A DNA stretch of 64,000 nt from Rhodococcus gordoniae (GTDB lineage Bacteria; Actinomycetota; Actinomycetes; Mycobacteriales; Mycobacteriaceae). The stretch spans positions 124,001-188,000 of the forward strand of contig NZ_LPZN01000017.1 in NCBI RefSeq assembly GCF_001646655.1, given 5' to 3'. The notes below the pieces were generated by a model. It did no database searches. It saw only the letters and a program-made list of their open reading frames with translations, and was not told the DNA's origin. Positions 32,951 through 42,420 of this stretch are shown one piece after another. Both the position numbers and the translations under genes were made by a program. Every line of letters starts with the position of its first letter. The first letter of the stretch is position 1.

Positions 32951-34744
32951 ATGGCTGCCGCCGACCTCACGTTCCTGACCGACCCGCCCCGGTTCGTGTT
33001 CTTCACCGGTAAAGGTGGGGTCGGTAAGACCTCCATCGCGTGCGCGTCGGCGGTGCGCCTGGCCCGGGCCGGAAAGAAGGTGCTGCTCGTCTCGACCGAC
33101 CCCGCCTCCAATGTCGGGCAGGTCTTCGGTCTGAGCATCGGCAACACGATCACCGAGGTCCCCGCGGTGCCGGGGCTCTGCGCGCTCGAGATCGACCCCG
33201 AGGAGGCCGCCGCCGCCTACCGCGAACGGATCGTCGGCCCTGTCCGCGGACTGCTCCCGGAGGCGGAGATCGCCTCGATCACCGAACAGCTGTCCGGCTC
33301 GTGCACCACCGAAGTCGCCTCGTTCGACGAATTCACCTCGCTGCTTACCGATCCCGACGGCCGGGTCGCCGGGTTCGATCACGTGCTGTTCGACACCGCC
33401 CCCACCGGCCATACCATCCGGCTGCTGCAACTGCCCGGTAACTGGACCGAATTCCTCGACCACGGCAAAGGCGACGCGTCCTGCCTCGGACCGCTGGCCG
33501 GGCTCGACAAGCAGAAAGCCATGTACGCCGGCGCGGTCGAGGCGTTGTCAGACCCCGGCCGCACCCGCCTGGTGCTCGTGGCACGCGCGAACCGCGCCGC
33601 TCTGGCCGAGATCGCCCGCACCCACAGCGAACTCGCCGCGATCGGCATGACGAGACAGCATGTGGTCGTCAACGGCGTGCTGCCCGACCCGGCCGACGAC
33701 ACCGACCCGCTGGCTACCGCCGTGTACCAGCGTGAACAGGCCGCACTGGCGGGTCGCGGCGCCGCGATCGCCGCGCTGCCCACCGATCTGGTGGAACTCA
33801 AGCCGGTCAACATGGTCGGCCTCGACGCTTTGAGCACCCTGTTCGACACCACCACCACCACGGCAATGACCACCGGGACCGATCCGGGGCTTGCCGCGGT
33901 CGCCGAGGCCCCGTTAGCGGATCTGGTCGATGCGATCGAGGCCGACGGGCCCGGACTGGTGATGTGCATGGGCAAAGGCGGGGTCGGCAAAACCACTGTT
34001 GCCGCCGCGATCGCGGTGGCCCTGGCCTGCCGTGGCCACGATGTGCATCTGACCACCACCGACCCCGCCGCGCATCTGACCGAGACTCTCGCCGGGGAGC
34101 TCGATCACCTCGAGGTGTCCCGCATCGACCCTCATGAGGCGAGCGAGACCTACCGAGACCAGGTGCTGGCTACCAAGGGCGCCGGGCTCGATGAGGCCGG
34201 CCGCGCCACTCTCGCCGAGGACCTGCTCTCCCCGTGCACCGAGGAGGTCGCGGTGTTCCAGGCCTTTTCGAAGGTGATTCACGAATCACGCCGCAAGTTC
34301 GTCGTCGTCGATACCGCCCCCACCGGGCATACCCTGCTGTTGCTCGATGCGACCGGGTCGTATCACCGGGAGATCGCCCGGCAGATGGGCGATGGCGGGC
34401 GCTTCACCACCCCGCTGATGCGGCTGCAGGACCCCGCGCAGACCAAGATCGTGCTGGTCACTCTTGCCGAGACCACCCCGGTGCTCGAGGCGGCCGGTTT
34501 GCAGGATGATTTGCGGCGCGCCGGTATCGCACCGTGGGCGTGGGTGGTCAACAATTCCCTGGCCGCGGCGGCGCCCACCGCGCCGCTGCTGCGGCAGCGA
34601 GCGGTTGCCGAATTCGAGCAGATCGACACGGTCCGGGACGAACTCGCCAATCGGTGCGCGGTGATTCCGCTGGCCGTCAGCGAACCGGTCGGAATCACCG
34701 CGTTGGGACAGCTGGCCGAACGGCATCCGGCACCGGTGCGTTGA
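32951..34744 (+). CDS. arsA: ArsA arsenite-stimulated ATPase (two-domain)
   Basis: 597 residues, a tandem duplication as in plasmid ArsA. Half one: FFTGKGGVGKTSIACASAVRL, STDPASNVGQVF and FDTAPTGHTIRLLQLPG. Half two (from about residue 335): CMGKGGVGKTTVAAAIAVAL, TTDPAAHLTETL and VDTAPTGHTLLLLDATG. Arsenite cysteines lie in SGSCTTEVASFDEF and LLSPCTEEVAVFQAF. It energises arsenite extrusion with a membrane permease, here presumably Acr3. Confidence 0.94.
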   Translation: MAAADLTFLTDPPRFVFFTGKGGVGKTSIACASAVRLARAGKKVLLVSTDPASNVGQVFGLSIGNTITEVPAVPGLCALEIDPEEAAAAYRERIVGPVRGLLPEAEIASITEQLSGSCTTEVASFDEFTSLLTDPDGRVAGFDHVLFDTAPTGHTIRLLQLPGNWTEFLDHGKGDASCLGPLAGLDKQKAMYAGAVEALSDPGRTRLVLVARANRAALAEIARTHSELAAIGMTRQHVVVNGVLPDPADDTDPLATAVYQREQAALAGRGAAIAALPTDLVELKPVNMVGLDALSTLFDTTTTTAMTTGTDPGLAAVAEAPLADLVDAIEADGPGLVMCMGKGGVGKTTVAAAIAVALACRGHDVHLTTTDPAAHLTETLAGELDHLEVSRIDPHEASETYRDQVLATKGAGLDEAGRATLAEDLLSPCTEEVAVFQAFSKVIHESRRKFVVVDTAPTGHTLLLLDATGSYHREIARQMGDGGRFTTPLMRLQDPAQTKIVLVTLAETTPVLEAAGLQDDLRRAGIAPWAWVVNNSLAAAAPTAPLLRQRAVAEFEQIDTVRDELANRCAVIPLAVSEPVGITALGQLAERHPAPVR

Positions 34745-34814
34745 TCCGCCAGCACCGGGCCGGGTCGTCCACTCATGTCGTTCGTGTGAGACATGCCTGA
34801 AGCCACGATTCGGA

Positions 34815-35162
34815 TCACGCTGTGCCAGTGAGGACGTCGGTCAGATCGGCGGGAATCGGCATGGGGGTCATCAACCCTGCAGCGACGCGGCCGGTGTTGC
34901 CTTCGGGGTAACCCCCGAGCGCGGAACCGGGGGCAGCAACCATGATCCGGATGATCTGCCCAAGGGCTTCGCGACGGTCGCGTTGACGCACCGCGAGACC
35001 GAGCATGGCGAGGTGATTGCGAGTGTGCGGCCACGGGTAGGGCTGCGACAGGATGTGCGCGCGTTCGAGATGGGTCCACCGCTCGGCTGCAGTGTGAGTG
35101 TGTCGAGCGGCGGTCATCTCCGCGGCATACCAGGCTCGGACAGTTGCAGGCATTGGACTCAT
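34815..35162 (-). CDS. DUF3703 protein of metal-resistance clusters
   Basis: 115 residues. The block AERWTHLERAHILSQPYPWPHTRNHLAMLGLAVRQRDRREALGQIIRIM, followed by APGSALGGYPEGNTGR, matches DUF3703 (PF12487), small proteins commonly beside heavy-metal P-type ATPases and mercury genes. The conserved H/R-rich centre suggests ligand binding but function is unknown. It lies 10 bp downstream of the ATPase gene in the same operon and converges with arsA. Confidence 0.8.
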   Translation of the reverse strand: MSPMPATVRAWYAAEMTAARHTHTAAERWTHLERAHILSQPYPWPHTRNHLAMLGLAVRQRDRREALGQIIRIMVAAPGSALGGYPEGNTGRVAAGLMTPMPIPADLTDVLTGTA

Positions 35163-35172
35163 GGAAGGCCCT

Positions 35173-37137
35173 TCAGGAAGAAAAGGATTCTCGTACCCCA
35201 GGATTCGACGCAGGTGCCGCCGATCCGGAGATTGTCAGGGGGCGAGCGCGTCCGGCGCGGACCCCGTTGGCGATCACGATGATCTCGGCGACCTCGTGAA
35301 CCAGGACAACCGCCGCCAGGCCGAGTACCCCGAACAGGGCCAGGGGCATCAGGACGGTGATGATCGCGAGCGAGAGGCCGACGTTCTGCAACATGATCGT
35401 TCGTGATCGGCGGGCATGCTGCAGGGCTTGAGGTAGATGCCGTAGGTCCTCACCCATCAGGGCGACGTCGGCGGTTTCGATGGCCACGTCGGTGCCCATC
35501 GCGCCCATCGCGATCCCCAGATCGGCGGTGGCCAGGGCCGGGGCGTCGTTGACACCGTCGCCGACCATCGCCGTCGGCCGTGTACCGCGGAGGGTGTCGA
35601 TGATGTGGGCCTTGTCCTCCGGACGCAGATCGGCGTGCACCTCGTCGATACCGACATCGGTGGCCAACGCTCGTGCGGTGCGCTCGTTGTCGCCGGTGAG
35701 CATCGCCACGGTGTAACCGTCGCGGCGCAGCCCCGCGACGACGTCGCGGGCTTCGGGACGCAGTTCGTCGCGCACCGCGATCGCCCCGATCAGGGTGCCG
35801 TCGCGTTCGATGAGCACCGCAGTGGCTCCGGCGTGCTGCATCCGCTCGATATCGGCAGCCAGAGAGCCCGGGTCGATCCACCCGGGCCGGCCCAGACGGG
35901 CAGGAATGCCGCCGACGTGACCGGTCAGTCCGGCACCGGGGACCGCGTCGACGTCCTCGGCGGGGGTGTAGTCGTCGACGGCGGCGAGGATCGCTGCAGC
36001 GAGGGGGTGCTCACTGCGTGCCTCGAGCGCAGCGGCGACATTCAGAACGTCGGCGCGGGTGGCGCCGCCGGTGGTGGCAACGTCGATGACCTCGGGGCGG
36101 TTCCGGGTCAGGGTGCCCGTCTTGTCCAACGCGACGGTGCGGATCCGGCCCAACGCTTCGAGGGCGGCACCGCCCTTGACCAGGACGCCGAGCTTGGAGG
36201 CGGCGCCGATCGCGGCGACCACGGTCACCGGGATCGCGATGGCCAGCGCACACGGGGACGCGGCGACCAGCACGACGAGGGCGCGTTCGATCCACACCAG
36301 CGGATCACCGAATACGCTGCCGATCGCGGCGATCAACGCCGCGGCAACCATCACTCCCGGCACCAGGGGCTTGGCGATCTTGTCGGCCAGACGCTGGGCC
36401 TCGCCCTTGCGGGATTGCTCGGCCTCCACGATTTTCACGATCTTGGCCAGCGAGTTGTCCTGCGCGCCGGCGGTGACCTCGACCTCGAGCACGCCGGTGC
36501 CGTTGATCGACCCGGCGAACACCTCGGAGCCCGGTCCGGCCTCGACCGGCACCGATTCCCCGGTGATCGCGGAGGTGTCCAGGGCGGTGCGCCCGGTGCG
36601 GATGGTGCCGTCGGTGGCGAGCCGCTCCCCGGGTTTGACGATCATGATCTCCCCGAGCCCCAACTCCGCGGGGGCGACGGTCTGTTCACGGCCGCCGCGC
36701 AGGACGGTGGCAGTGTCCGGCACCAGATTCAGCAGGGCGCGCAGGCCCCGTCGGGTGCGAGTGACCGCGTACTCTTCGAGACCCTCACTGATGGCGAACA
36801 GGAACGCGAGCATCGCGGCTTCGCCGACCTCGCCGAGCAGCACGGCGCCGACGGCAGCGATCGTCATCAGGGTCCCGACCCCGATCTTGCCGCGGGCCAG
36901 CCGCTTGAGGGTCGAGGGGACGAAGGTGTAGCCGGCGACGACCAGCGCCACCGCCTCGAAGCCCGTCCCGAGAGCGTCGGGCCCACCGGTGACGCGGACG
37001 ATCAGGGCCGCAATCAGCAGGACACCCGCGGCGGCGGCCGCCCGGATCTCGGTGACCTGCCACCACTTGTCGGGCTCCTGGTCGTCTTCGCCCTCGACGC
37101 GGGGTTCGTCGGGGCCGCATCCGCAGGCGTCGCTCAT
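35173..37137 (-). CDS. cadA: Cd2+/Zn2+/Pb2+-exporting P-type ATPase
   Basis: 654 residues of P1B-2 type. Membrane metal motif SPC (LVAASPCALAIAIP), TGES, DKTGTLT, SEHPLAAAIL and GDGVNDAPALATADLGIAMG are present. The last helix carries LVHEVAEIIVIANGVRAGR; the HE pair is typical of bacterial Cd/Zn ATPases. The N-terminus starts MSDACGCGPDEP with a short Cys motif but no full heavy-metal-associated domain. The ATG at 37137 overlaps the repressor stop (ATGA), so it is coupled to the CmtR-like regulator. Confidence 0.9.
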   Translation of the reverse strand: MSDACGCGPDEPRVEGEDDQEPDKWWQVTEIRAAAAAGVLLIAALIVRVTGGPDALGTGFEAVALVVAGYTFVPSTLKRLARGKIGVGTLMTIAAVGAVLLGEVGEAAMLAFLFAISEGLEEYAVTRTRRGLRALLNLVPDTATVLRGGREQTVAPAELGLGEIMIVKPGERLATDGTIRTGRTALDTSAITGESVPVEAGPGSEVFAGSINGTGVLEVEVTAGAQDNSLAKIVKIVEAEQSRKGEAQRLADKIAKPLVPGVMVAAALIAAIGSVFGDPLVWIERALVVLVAASPCALAIAIPVTVVAAIGAASKLGVLVKGGAALEALGRIRTVALDKTGTLTRNRPEVIDVATTGGATRADVLNVAAALEARSEHPLAAAILAAVDDYTPAEDVDAVPGAGLTGHVGGIPARLGRPGWIDPGSLAADIERMQHAGATAVLIERDGTLIGAIAVRDELRPEARDVVAGLRRDGYTVAMLTGDNERTARALATDVGIDEVHADLRPEDKAHIIDTLRGTRPTAMVGDGVNDAPALATADLGIAMGAMGTDVAIETADVALMGEDLRHLPQALQHARRSRTIMLQNVGLSLAIITVLMPLALFGVLGLAAVVLVHEVAEIIVIANGVRAGRARPLTISGSAAPASNPGVRESFSS

Positions 37138-37505
37138 GCCGTCACTCCCGTGTCGGTGTCGGTGCCGTAGTTCGGGCACAGCGCGACGGCGTTGCCCGTG
37201 GCGGCCAGGAGGGTTTCGGCCGAGGCCAGCAGGTCGAGCAGTTCCAGTCGGGCCAGCGAGTAGAACACCTGCCGGCCCTGCGGGCGGCCTTGCACCAGGC
37301 CGCAGTCCCGCAGGCATGCCACGTGCGCCGACACTGTCGATTGCGCCAATCCCAGCTCGCCGACCAGGTCCGCTACTCGGGATTCCCCGGCGGCGAGGCG
37401 GCGCACGATGGCCAGGCGGGTGCCGTCGGAGAGACTGTGGAACAACGCTGCTGCAGAGTCGAGACTTTCACCGAAGCAGGTCGTCGCTCGCTCATTCATC
37501 GTCAT
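37134..37505 (-). CDS. cmtR: CmtR-like Cd/Pb-sensing ArsR-family repressor
   Basis: 123 residues. ArsR-family winged helix: LFHSLSDGTRLAIVRRLAAGE, LGLAQSTVSAHVACLRDCGLV, and a wing QGRQVFYSL. The recognition helix Cys-x3-Cys (ACLRDC) together with a C-terminal cysteine (AVALCPNYG) reproduces the three cysteine ligands described for mycobacterial CmtR, a cadmium/lead sensor. It heads the operon with cadA and DUF3703. Start ATG 37505 or the next ATG two codons in. Confidence 0.85.
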   Translation of the reverse strand: MTMNERATTCFGESLDSAAALFHSLSDGTRLAIVRRLAAGESRVADLVGELGLAQSTVSAHVACLRDCGLVQGRPQGRQVFYSLARLELLDLLASAETLLAATGNAVALCPNYGTDTDTGVTA

Positions 37506-37653
37506 AAAACGATGATATTGAGGAAACATGATTAATCAAGCGGAGGGAGCGGGACAACGCGCGTTCTACTCCGCCAGTGCGGACTCCGACAACGGTCGCG
37601 AATGATGACGGCTGGCGGATTCTCGGACCGGCTCGTCACGACTCAAGGGACGT

Positions 37654-38520
37654 TCACAGACTGGCCGGCTGGCTCCCAGCCTGGAACGGCCAACGGGTCG
37701 CATGCCAGTTCTGCCTCGCGGGAGGATCGCCTTGCTCAGACTGTCCAGGCCGGTCGCCAGGTCCTCGCACGGGAGAGCCGATCGTGTCGACGAATCGACG
37801 GCACAGCTCGTCGAGCACCTCGGTGATGGGCATGTCGGTGGTGCCGTAGCGCAACTGTCGGCTCGGCTGAAGGTCGGCGAGGGCAGCGAACTCGATCAGA
37901 TTCTGCTGGGCATGACACAGCTTCGCCGGTGCAGCGAGGACAGCAGCGTCACGCAGGTCGTATCGGCAGAACGGTCTCACACGCCCCGGGCGTTGCGGTT
38001 CGCGAGCATGGCGCTGCGGGCACTGCCACGGCGGGGCCAGAGCGCTCATCCACGCCGTTCCTGTCCACGGCACCTGACCGCAGCCTTCGCATGTCGACTG
38101 CAGATACACCTGGTGGCGTACACAGAGCGGCAGCAGCGGATTGGCCCAGCCTGCATGCCACCACGGATCGGGTTCGGCCAGGCATCGGGCACAGAAACGC
38201 GATCCTCCCCGGTCGGGCCGAATGTGGCGGTGGTGCACCAGGTACCGTGCCGCGGCGGCATCGATCGGCCGGCCCCACAGGGCGGCGCGCAGGTCACCGG
38301 CAGGGACACCGAGGTAAGCGGCGATCCACCGAGCGTGCAGGCTCAGGTGCTCGAGAACGAGGTGATATCCGGTCGGGCTCCGCGGCACACGGAGCTCGCG
38401 CAAAATCTGGATCGGGGTCAGTTGGTAGCGACAGCCGACGCGCATCAGCCAGCCCGGCAGATACTCGGCGGGATGTAGTTGCACGGTGATCGGCCACCGG
38501 TCGACTCTTATCGTGGCCAT
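37654..38520 (-). CDS. tniQ: TniQ/TnsD-like target-selection protein
   Basis: 288 residues from ATG 38520 (MATIRVDRWPITVQLHPAEYLPGWLMRVG); a longer frame from 38598 would overlap tnsC by 32 bases. The zinc-binding part is visible: FCARCLAEPDPWWHAGWANPLLPLCVRHQVYL, then CEGCG, the C-x2-C...C-x2-H...C-x2-C layout of TniQ. At under 300 residues it resembles short TniQ proteins of Tn5053-type and CRISPR-associated elements more than full TnsD. It likely recognises the target and recruits TnsC. The end (RPGQSEQGDPPARQNWHAT) appears disordered. Confidence 0.85.
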   Translation of the reverse strand: MATIRVDRWPITVQLHPAEYLPGWLMRVGCRYQLTPIQILRELRVPRSPTGYHLVLEHLSLHARWIAAYLGVPAGDLRAALWGRPIDAAAARYLVHHRHIRPDRGGSRFCARCLAEPDPWWHAGWANPLLPLCVRHQVYLQSTCEGCGQVPWTGTAWMSALAPPWQCPQRHAREPQRPGRVRPFCRYDLRDAAVLAAPAKLCHAQQNLIEFAALADLQPSRQLRYGTTDMPITEVLDELCRRFVDTIGSPVRGPGDRPGQSEQGDPPARQNWHATRWPFQAGSQPASL

Positions 38521-38566
38521 AGTGGTTCCCCAACCACTGAGCCGGCCAGGGCGGGACCAGCCGGTA

Positions 38567-39631
38567 TCAGCCGGTGCGGGCGGCGGATTCGCTGGCATTG
38601 TCGACGGTCGCGGTCGTAATCAACTCAGCAGTGACGGCTTCGACGCCGGTGACGATCGCGAGATACGAGATCCGGTCGAGCAGATTCGTCAACGACGCGA
38701 TCCGCCCCTGGGTGCGGCGGTGCAGCAGCCGAGCATGCTCGCACAGCATCCCGTCATGGCTGCCGGCGAGGGTGAGGTGTTCTTCGGCGGTGCGCAGCAG
38801 CGCGAGCCAGCCGCGCATCCCGGTGTCGGTGTCGATGCTGAACGGGGCAACCGGGCAGCGGGTGGCGCGGCGGCTGGTCTGGGCGTAGACGGTGTGCTCG
38901 CCGAGCAGGCCTTCGTCGAAGAAGCGTTTGGCGGTCAGATTCACCCCGACGTAAATGAAGGTAGCGGCCATGTCGTTGGCCAAACCCTTGAGATGGTTCG
39001 ATACCTCCAGGCCGTTGCGGTGCCGGAAGTCGACGAAGTGCAGATCGTCGAGCACGATCAACCGGGTACCGCAGGAGGTGACACAGTCCACCGCCAAGGC
39101 CCCGAGTTTCGAGGTGGAGGCACGGTCCACGGCCGGATGGCCGTAGAACCGCAGGATCTGCTGATTGAGGCCTTTGAGGGTGACCCCGGCGCTGAGCGGG
39201 ATGAACGCCACCGGCCACCGTTGATGCCCCTCCACGGTGAGGGGTCCGTCGCGGCGCAGAACTCGCCGGTGGACGTCGCGGGCATAGCGGGTGGCGATGG
39301 TGGTCTTGCCGAGGCCGGGTTCGGCGTCGATGACCACCGAGCCGCGCAGCTTGTCGCCGTCCCGATACGCCGAGGCCATCACCTGATCGCAGATCCCGTA
39401 GGCGGCGGCGAGTTGGCTGGTCTTGATCGTCGGCAGGTTCGCGTTCCACACCATCCGGGCTTCGTTGTAGTCCTCGAGCTCCTCCTGCGACAGTCGGGAC
39501 ATCGCGGTGCGGGAGAGGACCTCGAACGGTTCACGCGGTGGGGCGGTGACGAAGGCGTGCCAGCCCTGTTTGCGGGAGAGCTGGTAGCGGACAGTGCCAT
39601 ACGTTGCCAGCCAGGTGGCCCAGGGGTTCAT
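38567..39631 (-). CDS. tnsC: TnsC/TniB-like AAA+ transposition regulator
   Basis: 354 residues from ATG 39631, overlapping the tnsB stop by ATGA. AAA+ ATPase: Walker A VVIDAEPGLGKTTIATRYA (about residue 100), Walker B TRLIVLDDLHFVDF, and sensor region MAATFIYVGVNLT. TnsC links the target protein (TniQ) to the transposase TnsB and activates insertion. The N-terminal YNEARMVWNANLPTIKTSQ is the typical lead-in segment of TniB/TnsC. Confidence 0.92.
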   Translation of the reverse strand: MNPWATWLATYGTVRYQLSRKQGWHAFVTAPPREPFEVLSRTAMSRLSQEELEDYNEARMVWNANLPTIKTSQLAAAYGICDQVMASAYRDGDKLRGSVVIDAEPGLGKTTIATRYARDVHRRVLRRDGPLTVEGHQRWPVAFIPLSAGVTLKGLNQQILRFYGHPAVDRASTSKLGALAVDCVTSCGTRLIVLDDLHFVDFRHRNGLEVSNHLKGLANDMAATFIYVGVNLTAKRFFDEGLLGEHTVYAQTSRRATRCPVAPFSIDTDTGMRGWLALLRTAEEHLTLAGSHDGMLCEHARLLHRRTQGRIASLTNLLDRISYLAIVTGVEAVTAELITTATVDNASESAARTG

Positions 39632-41682
39632 TCGTCGAACACCTCGAACACGTCTTCGTCGGGATGCTCCGCGTAGTACCGGTCGAATACGTCGACGTCG
39701 TCGACCACCTCCAACCGTTGAGTTCGACTGGTGGCGAGTTCGTCGAGCAGCTCGGCGACGCCCGGCACGGACGCAGTGTCGCGTTCGTCGTCGATACCGG
39801 ACTGCTGTCCTTCGGTTTCCGGATGCGGGCGGTGGGCACTGAGTCGGCGGGCCAGGGCGCGGTCGCGGCGTGTCGCGACGTCGTCTCGGCTCCACGCGAG
39901 CAGCAGATCCCGTACCGCGGCGGCGGGATCGAAGTGGCGATGCTCGCGCACGGCGATGCGTTTGGCGTAGTCGGCGGCGTCCCTGCTGAACGGCTGGTTC
40001 AGGCAAGCGCCGTGCTCCCACACCAACTGATGCCAACGGTGGCTGTCCGGGTCCTGGAACCAGGCGTGCCGGATGTCGTGATTGTCGACGAAGATCGGCC
40101 ACTTGCCGGCGTGCACACCGCCATACGGCGAACGGGTGGTGCGATACAAGGTGAGCCCGGATCCGTCGTAACGCAGTCCGTCGACCTCGACGCCGTAGTG
40201 CTGGATCGTACGCCAACGCACATCGAGGAACTCATACGCCAGATCCGGATTCGCCGGCAACAGCAGACCACCCGATTTGGCGACCCCGATCTCGAACATC
40301 TCGCTCGGCGAAAACCCCACCCGCGGCAGTTCCGGCACGCACAGCCCGTCATGTCGGGTGTGGTGATAGACCCGGCCCACCCATTCCCGGATGATCTGCT
40401 CGAGTTCGCTGGCGTAGTAGAACGCGGCGTCTTCGACGTCTTTGCCCCGTGAGTACACGTCCGGGCCCTTGTAGGCGGGCAGGTGCTGTAGCAGTGATTC
40501 GCGCAGGGTGCGGAAGAAGCGTTCGACGGTGGGTTTGTCGGTGGGCTTGTGCGGGATCGCCGGCTGAACGGTGATACCCAGTCGGGCGCAGACTCCGATC
40601 ACATGAGAGGACAGGTACTGCTTGCCGTGATCGACGACGATCGCCTCGGGCAGACATGCCGGTAGATCCCCGACGCGTCGCTGGGAGATCCCGTCCGGGG
40701 ACTCGGTGCCGACGAGCAGGTTTCGCGGCACCCCGTGATACGGCCAGAGTTGATCCGCAGTCGGGTCGGTGTCGCGGGCGGGAGTGATGCACTGGTACAG
40801 CACATTCGCCACGTCCTGGGACCGCGTCGATAGCGGTGTCAGGCGCAGTCCGAGGATGCAGCGGGTGAACAGGTCCATCGCCACGGTCAACTCCACCCCA
40901 ACCCAGCGCATGGTGACCGGTTCCATCGCGAACACATCCAGCGCGGTGGTATCGAGCACCACGTACTCCCCCGGACGGGTCGCGCGCAGTCGGCCGAGGA
41001 CACCGCGGGGCCGGTCCGCCACCGACCGCCGGCCTTTCGCGCTACCGAACGCGTGCCGCCCCTTCGACAATGTCTTCACCCGCCGGTATGCCGTGCTCAG
41101 GGAGGGCAACGGCACCATGCCCGGCCCGAATTCTGCTTCCAGGTCCTTGGCAACGGCATCGATGACCGCGCCGATCGTCGGGGTCGAGACGGTGACGTAC
41201 CTATCGAGCACCCGCACACATGCTGCGTCCCACCGGTGATCGACACTGGTGGCGTAGCGGCTACGGATCCGACTGTCCGTGAGTCCGGCAACTCCTGCCG
41301 CGCGGTATCCGGCGATCCAGCGGTACAGGGTGCGCACAGAGACGTGAAGTTCCGCCGCTCTGGTGGCCAACACCGATTCGAGTTCGGCGCCGGAGGTCGC
41401 AACCTCGGTCAGGATGCCGCGGACGTGTTCGGCTCGTGTTTCCAGTTCCTGAATCTGGGTTGCGGTCAGCGAGGAGAGCACTACGGCAGCAGGGTCAGCG
41501 GAGGCGGTGTCGTCCGGCGGTGAGATCGCTGTTCCCCGTGCCGCGATCTCGGTGACCGCGACACGCTGCATCCGCTCTCCGGACCGGAGGGTGACATCGT
41601 GTCCCTGCAGCGCCACGACTTCCCATGAGCAGCCGTCGAGCCAGACCTTGATTCCTGCACGTAGTTCGACGATGTTGGTCAC
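39628..41682 (-). CDS. tnsB: TnsB-like DDE transposase
   Basis: 684 residues from a GTG at 41682, preceded by AAGGAGCACGCC and overlapping the tnsA stop (GTGA). N-terminal DNA-binding region with HTH-like VSVRTLYRWIAGYRAAGVAGL (about residue 140). RNase H-fold core: first Asp in EYVVLDTTALDVF, second Asp in AIVVDHGKQYLSSHVIG, Glu in KPTDKPTVERFFRTL. The C-terminal Mu-type beta-barrel follows. It binds the end repeats, cuts the 3' ends and joins them to the target with 5-bp staggering, matching the observed duplication. Confidence 0.93.
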   Translation of the reverse strand: MTNIVELRAGIKVWLDGCSWEVVALQGHDVTLRSGERMQRVAVTEIAARGTAISPPDDTASADPAAVVLSSLTATQIQELETRAEHVRGILTEVATSGAELESVLATRAAELHVSVRTLYRWIAGYRAAGVAGLTDSRIRSRYATSVDHRWDAACVRVLDRYVTVSTPTIGAVIDAVAKDLEAEFGPGMVPLPSLSTAYRRVKTLSKGRHAFGSAKGRRSVADRPRGVLGRLRATRPGEYVVLDTTALDVFAMEPVTMRWVGVELTVAMDLFTRCILGLRLTPLSTRSQDVANVLYQCITPARDTDPTADQLWPYHGVPRNLLVGTESPDGISQRRVGDLPACLPEAIVVDHGKQYLSSHVIGVCARLGITVQPAIPHKPTDKPTVERFFRTLRESLLQHLPAYKGPDVYSRGKDVEDAAFYYASELEQIIREWVGRVYHHTRHDGLCVPELPRVGFSPSEMFEIGVAKSGGLLLPANPDLAYEFLDVRWRTIQHYGVEVDGLRYDGSGLTLYRTTRSPYGGVHAGKWPIFVDNHDIRHAWFQDPDSHRWHQLVWEHGACLNQPFSRDAADYAKRIAVREHRHFDPAAAVRDLLLAWSRDDVATRRDRALARRLSAHRPHPETEGQQSGIDDERDTASVPGVAELLDELATSRTQRLEVVDDVDVFDRYYAEHPDEDVFEVFDE

Positions 41683-42401
41683 GGCGTGCTCCTTACACCG
41701 GACACCTGCGACTGTCCGGACAGCGGCACCGTCAGGTCCACCGACCACAGACCGGACCACAGCTTCGCCAGCACCGCGATTCGCGAGCCGGGCCTGTTCA
41801 CCGATGCGGCGAGGTCGTCGAGGGTCATCCCGGGCACTGCGACGCTGTCGAGTGCCCTCATCACCGCGGGGTCGATCCACTCGCTACGACGAGCGCCCCC
41901 GAGGATTCGGAGGTTCGCCAGCACTACTGGGTTTGCACCGGTCCACACTTCATACGACCAGCCCCGACTCGAACACAGTCGTTCGGTCCAGGCGAACACC
42001 TGCGCAACTGCGTCGCGACGGGCGAACTCGGCGGGTTTGACGTCGACGACCGTGAATCCGCCGTCTGTGCGTTGGAGCAGCAGATCGGGCGCATGCCGAC
42101 GCATGGTCTTCCCGTCCGGGCCGCACAGCCACATCGGCTGTGCGGCGATCCGCACCACTTCCGGTGCGTAGTCCGCCAGCCACAACCGGTCCAGTTCGAG
42201 TCGGCTCTCGTAGAGGACGTGGCCACGGTTGGTGGCCGACCAGAACATCCCGGAATAGTGGCGCTGATGGGGGTGACTGCGGACTTTCCGTACCGGCAGG
42301 CCCAGGATCATCCGATAGGGATCTGCCGCAGCGAGGGTCGTCGCGACAGGATCACCTGATTCCTGCACGTACCTGACCTCAACCTCGCTGGTCCGGGGCA
42401 C
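41679..42401 (-). CDS. tnsA: TnsA-like endonuclease
   Basis: 240 residues. Restriction-endonuclease fold typical of TnsA N-domain (PF08722): Glu in VLYESRLELDRLWLADYAPE, Asp in RRHAPDLLLQRTDGG, and the D-x-K of FTVVDVKPAEFARR. The C-terminal part is compact (SEWIDPAVMRALDSVAVPGMTLDDLAASV). It cuts the 5' ends so that transposition is cut-and-paste. It is the gene nearest the right terminus, 20 bp from the first end repeat, as in Tn7. Confidence 0.88.
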   Translation of the reverse strand: MPRTSEVEVRYVQESGDPVATTLAAADPYRMILGLPVRKVRSHPHQRHYSGMFWSATNRGHVLYESRLELDRLWLADYAPEVVRIAAQPMWLCGPDGKTMRRHAPDLLLQRTDGGFTVVDVKPAEFARRDAVAQVFAWTERLCSSRGWSYEVWTGANPVVLANLRILGGARRSEWIDPAVMRALDSVAVPGMTLDDLAASVNRPGSRIAVLAKLWSGLWSVDLTVPLSGQSQVSGVRSTP

Positions 42402-42420
42402 TTTTTCAGGGTCCCGCTAC

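Noticed and set aside
37134-42401. CRISPR-associated transposon (CAST)
   Set aside because: No Cas gene and no CRISPR array anywhere in the 64 kb window; only tnsA, tnsB, tnsC and tniQ are present.
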